NCBI GenBank assembly: GCA_037176725.1
Contig: JAZBRS010000074.1
Coordinates: 61,694,001 to 61,758,000 of the forward strand
Source of the DNA: Posidonia oceanica
Lineage: Eukaryota > Streptophyta > Magnoliopsida > Alismatales > Posidoniaceae
DNA: 64,000 nt
Direction: 5' to 3'
Each line of letters begins with the position of its first letter. Positions within the stretch are counted from its first letter, which is position 1. The notes under the pieces are model-generated. The model was not told the origin of the DNA. It saw only the letters and a list, made by a program, of their open reading frames with translations, and made no database searches. This document shows, one piece after another, positions 60,896 through 64,000 of the stretch. The translations under genes were made by a program, and so were the position numbers.

Positions 60896-61956
60896 CAGGC
60901 GGGACCCCACAGCAGGGTCGCACGAAGCGACTTGTCCTCGACGGAGGAGCAAGCATGTTGGACCTTGGCAGGGTCGTGCGAAGCGGCTTGTCCTTGACGA
61001 AGGAGTAAGCAAACAGGACCCCCCGATAGGGTCACACGTAGCGGCTTGTTCTCGATGGAGGAGCAAGTAGGCGGGACCCCGGTAGGGTCGCACGAAGCTG
61101 CTTGTCCTTGACGGAGGAGCTAGCAGGCAGGACCCCGGCTTGGTCACACGAAGCGGCTTGTCCTCGAGGGAGGAACCAGTAGGCAGACCCCTTAGAAGGG
61201 TCACGCGAAGTGGCATGTCCTCGACAGAGGAGCAAGCAGGCAGGACCTCGCTAGGGACGTGCGAAGCAGCTATTCCTCGAAAGAGGAGCGAGTAGGCAGG
61301 ACACCCCGACAGGGTCGCGCTAAGTGGCTTTTCCTCGATGGAGGAGCTAGCAGGCAGGACCCTTCGGTAGGGTTGCGCGAAGCGACTTGTCCTCGACTGA
61401 GGAGCAAGCAGGCTGGACCTCGGCAGGGTAGCGCGAAGTGGCTTGTCCTTGACAGAGGAACAAGCAGGCGGGATACCCCGGTAGGGTTGCGCGAAGCAGC
61501 TTTTCCTCGATGGAGGAGCAAGCAGCCGAGACCCCCCAGTAGGGTTGCGCGAAGCAGCTGGTCCTCGACGGGGGAGCAACCAGGCTAGACCTCGACAGGG
61601 TCGCGTGAAGCGGCTTGTCCTCGATAGAGGAGCAAGCAGGCAGGACCCCAGTAGGGTCGCAAGATGCAGCTTATCCTCGACGGAGGAGCAAGCTGGCGGG
61701 ACCCCAGCATGGTCGCGAGTAGCAGCTTGTCCTCGATGGGGGAGCAAGCAGGCGGGACCCTGGCAGGGTCACGCGAAGCGGCATGTCCTTGACGGAAGAG
61801 CAAGCAGGCAGGACCCCCCGATAGGGTCGCACGAAGCTGCTTGTCCTCGACGGAGGAGCAAGCAGGTGAGACCCCCCGGCAAGGTCGCACGATGTGGCTT
61901 GTCCTCGACGGAGGAGCAAGCAGGCGGGACCCTGGCAGGTCATGCGAAGTAGAAAG
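60896..61956 (+). repeat. Third B block (copy of 52718-53778)
   Basis: Belongs to copy 2 of the 8.18-kb duplication and keeps the same irregular units and the same abrupt C-to-B junction. Confidence 0.92.
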
Positions 61957-62225
61957 CTTGTCCTCGACAGAGGAAACAAGCACGCGAGACCCTAGCAAGT
62001 CATGCGAAACAGAAGGCTTGTCCTCGACCGAGGAAACAAGCGCGCGGGACCCCAACAGGTCACGCGAAGTGGAAGGCTAGTCCTTGACTAAGGAAACAAG
62101 CGCGCGGGACCCCAGTTGGTCACGCGAAGCTGAAGGGTTGTCCTCGAACGAGGAAACAAGCGTGCGGGACCCCAGCAGGTCACGCGAAGCATAAGGCTTG
62201 TCCTTGACAGATGAAACAAGCGCGC
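61957..62225 (+). repeat. Third D block (copy of 53779-54047)
   Basis: 60-bp units in the same order as in the second D block, ending at the shared D-to-C junction. Confidence 0.9.
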
Positions 62226-64000
62226 AGGATGGCAAAGGCAAAGGAGAAAAGGGCTCGCCCTCGAACGAGGAAGCAAGCACATGGAAAGACAGGGGCTTGT
62301 CCTTGACCGAGGAAGAAACAAGCACACAGGACTTCGGAGAGTCAAGCAAGGAGAAAGGCTCGCCCGTGACCGAGGAAGCAAGCACACGGGAAGACAAAGG
62401 CTCGTCCTCGACTTAGGAGGAACAAGCACGTGGGACTCTAGATAGTCACGCAAGGAGAAAGGCTCGCCCTCGACCGAGGAAGCAAGCACGCGGTAAGACA
62501 AAGGCTCGTCGTCGACCGAGGACGAACAAGCATGCGGGACTCTGGAGAGTCACGCAAGGAGAAAGGCTCGCCCTCAACCGTGGAAGCAAGCACGTGGGAA
62601 TACAAAGGCTCTCATCCTCGACAATGGAGTAACAAGCATGCGGGACTCCGGAGAGTCATGCAAGGAGAAAGGCTCGCTCTCAACTGAGGAAGCAAGCTCG
62701 CGGGAAGACAAAGGCTCGTCCCCGACCGAGGAGGAACAAGCACATGGGACTCCCAAGAGACATGCAAGGAGAAAGGCTCGCCCTCGACCGAGGAAGCAAG
62801 TATGTGGGAAGACAAAGGCTCGTCCTCGACAGAGGAGGAACAAGCACGCGGGACTCCGGAGAGTAACGCAAGGAGAAAGGCTCGCTCTCGACTGAGGAAG
62901 CAAGCATACAAGTAGACAAATGCTCGTCCATGACCAGGGAGGAACAAGCACACGGGTCTCCGCAGAGTCACGCAAGGAGAAAGGCTCGCCCTCGACCGAG
63001 GAAGCCAGCACGTGGGAAGGCAAAGGCTCGTCCTCAACCAAGGAGGAACAAGCACGCGAGACTCTGGAGAGTCCCACAGGGGGAAAGGTTCGCCCTCGAC
63101 CGAGGAAGCAAGCATGCAGCAAGACAAAGGCTCGTCCTCGACCGAGGAGGAACAAGCACGCGAGACTCCGGAGAGTCACGTAAGGAAAAAGGCTCACTGT
63201 CGACCAAGGAAGCAAGCACACAGGAAGACAAAGGCTCCTCCTCGACCAAGGAGGAGCAAGCACACAGGACTCTAGAGAGTAACGCAAGGAGAATGGCTCG
63301 CCCTCGACCAAGGAAGCAATCACGTGGGAAGACAAAGGCTCGTCGTCGACCGAGGAGGAACAAGCACGCGAGACTCTGGAGAGTCACGTAAGGACAACGG
63401 CACGCCCTCAACCGAGGAAGCAAGCACGCTGGAAGACAAAGGCTCGTCCTCGACCGAGGAGGAACAAGCACGCGGGACACCAAAGAGTCACACAAGGAGA
63501 AAGGCTCGCCCTCGATCGACAAAGCAAGCATGCGGGAAGCCAGAGGCTCGTCGTCAACCGTAGAGGAACAAGTACGCGAGACCTCGAAGAGTCACGCAAG
63601 GAGAAAGGCTCGCCCTCGACCGAAGAAGCAAGCATGCAGGAAGACAAAGGCTCGTCCTCAATTGCGAAGGAACAAGCACGCGAGACTCCGGAGAGTCACG
63701 CAAGGAGAAAGGCTCACCCTCGACCGAGGAAGCAAGCACGCGGGAAGACAGAGGCTCGTCCTCGATCGAGGAGGAACAAGCACTCGGGACTCCAGAGAGT
63801 CCCGCACGGAGAAAGACTCGCCCTCGACCGAGGAAGCAAGCACGCGGGAAGAAAAAGGCTCGTCCTCGACCGTGGAGGATCAAGCACGCAGGACTCCGGA
63901 GAGTCACGCAAGGAGAAAGGCTCGCCCTCGACCGAGGTAGCAAGCACGCGGGATGGCGAAGGCTCGTCCTCGACCGAGTAGGAACATGCATGCGGGACTC
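62226..64000 (+). repeat. Third C block, running off the window
   Basis: 104-bp units. Up to 63617 they copy 54048-55439. From 63618 on the units differ from those at 47262 and 55440, so a different continuation begins. The end of the array and any closing LTR are not in the window. Confidence 0.92.

Larger units (their letters stand above)
55440..63617 (+). repeat. 8.18-kb tandem duplication, copy 2
   Basis: Near-identical to copy 1, with scattered single-base differences such as GAAGACGAAGCGTCG (about 47908) versus GAAGATGAAGCGTCG (about 56086). The near-identity suggests a recent event compared with divergence among 104-bp units. Confidence 0.93.

Noticed and set aside
29464..64000. CRISPR-like array
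   Set aside because: Units are contiguous degenerate repeats without unique spacers, the setting is a plant genome, and there are no cas genes.
44503..64000. Centromeric satellite
   Set aside because: The unit lengths (56, 60, 104 bp) and origin in an LTR element do not by themselves indicate a centromere. There is no CRM-type element or other centromere evidence in the window.

Overview
This is plant nuclear DNA (an angiosperm is most likely), from transposon-dense heterochromatin. I found no host gene, tRNA or rRNA. The evidence is a decayed Ty3/gypsy gag-pol on the minus strand, primer-binding sites matching plant initiator tRNA-Met, very long LTRs with TG...CA ends and 5-bp target duplications, and tens of kilobases of GC-rich tandem repeats.

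Region 1 (1-16237): a Tekay/Del-like chromovirus relic on the minus strand. Its gag (14315-15406), primer-binding site (15551-15562) and the inner end of its LTR (15566-16237) are on the right. Its protease, reverse transcriptase and RNase H start (1-1609) are on the left. Gag and pol are separated by a non-coding LARD-like retrotransposon (1656-14279, minus strand) with 3.1-kb LTRs and a 2.2-kb internal region. The right LTR of that element is split by a solo LTR of another family (8066-12316, target duplication CTATG).

Region 2 (16238-64000): a chain LTR - internal - LTR - internal made by a non-coding long-LTR family on the plus strand. LTRs start TGTAG and end TGTCTACA, at 16238-19513 and 22158-28913. 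The middle LTR carries an antiparallel solo LTR of the same family (23405-26156, target duplication GAATG). The first internal region (19514-22157) holds about 21 copies of a 56-bp repeat. The second starts with the same leader at 28914 but has grown into an array running to the end of the window, more than 29 kb of repeat interrupted by one solo LTR (35440-41365, target duplication GTGGG).

The array has three related unit types in a fixed order: 56-bp (B), 60-bp (D) and 104-bp (C = 62+42). The order B-D-C occurs three times. Higher-order periods are about 2,412 bp in B, about 2.1-2.3 kb in C, and a near-identical tandem duplication of about 8,178 bp (47262-55439 and 55440-63617). Units carry a small inverted repeat whose arms are kept while its loop varies, with one matched arm change between B and C.

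The most interesting reading is a satellite arising from the internal region of a non-coding LTR retrotransposon and building nested higher-order repeats. The many long open frames in the arrays are most likely a by-product of repeat composition, not genes.
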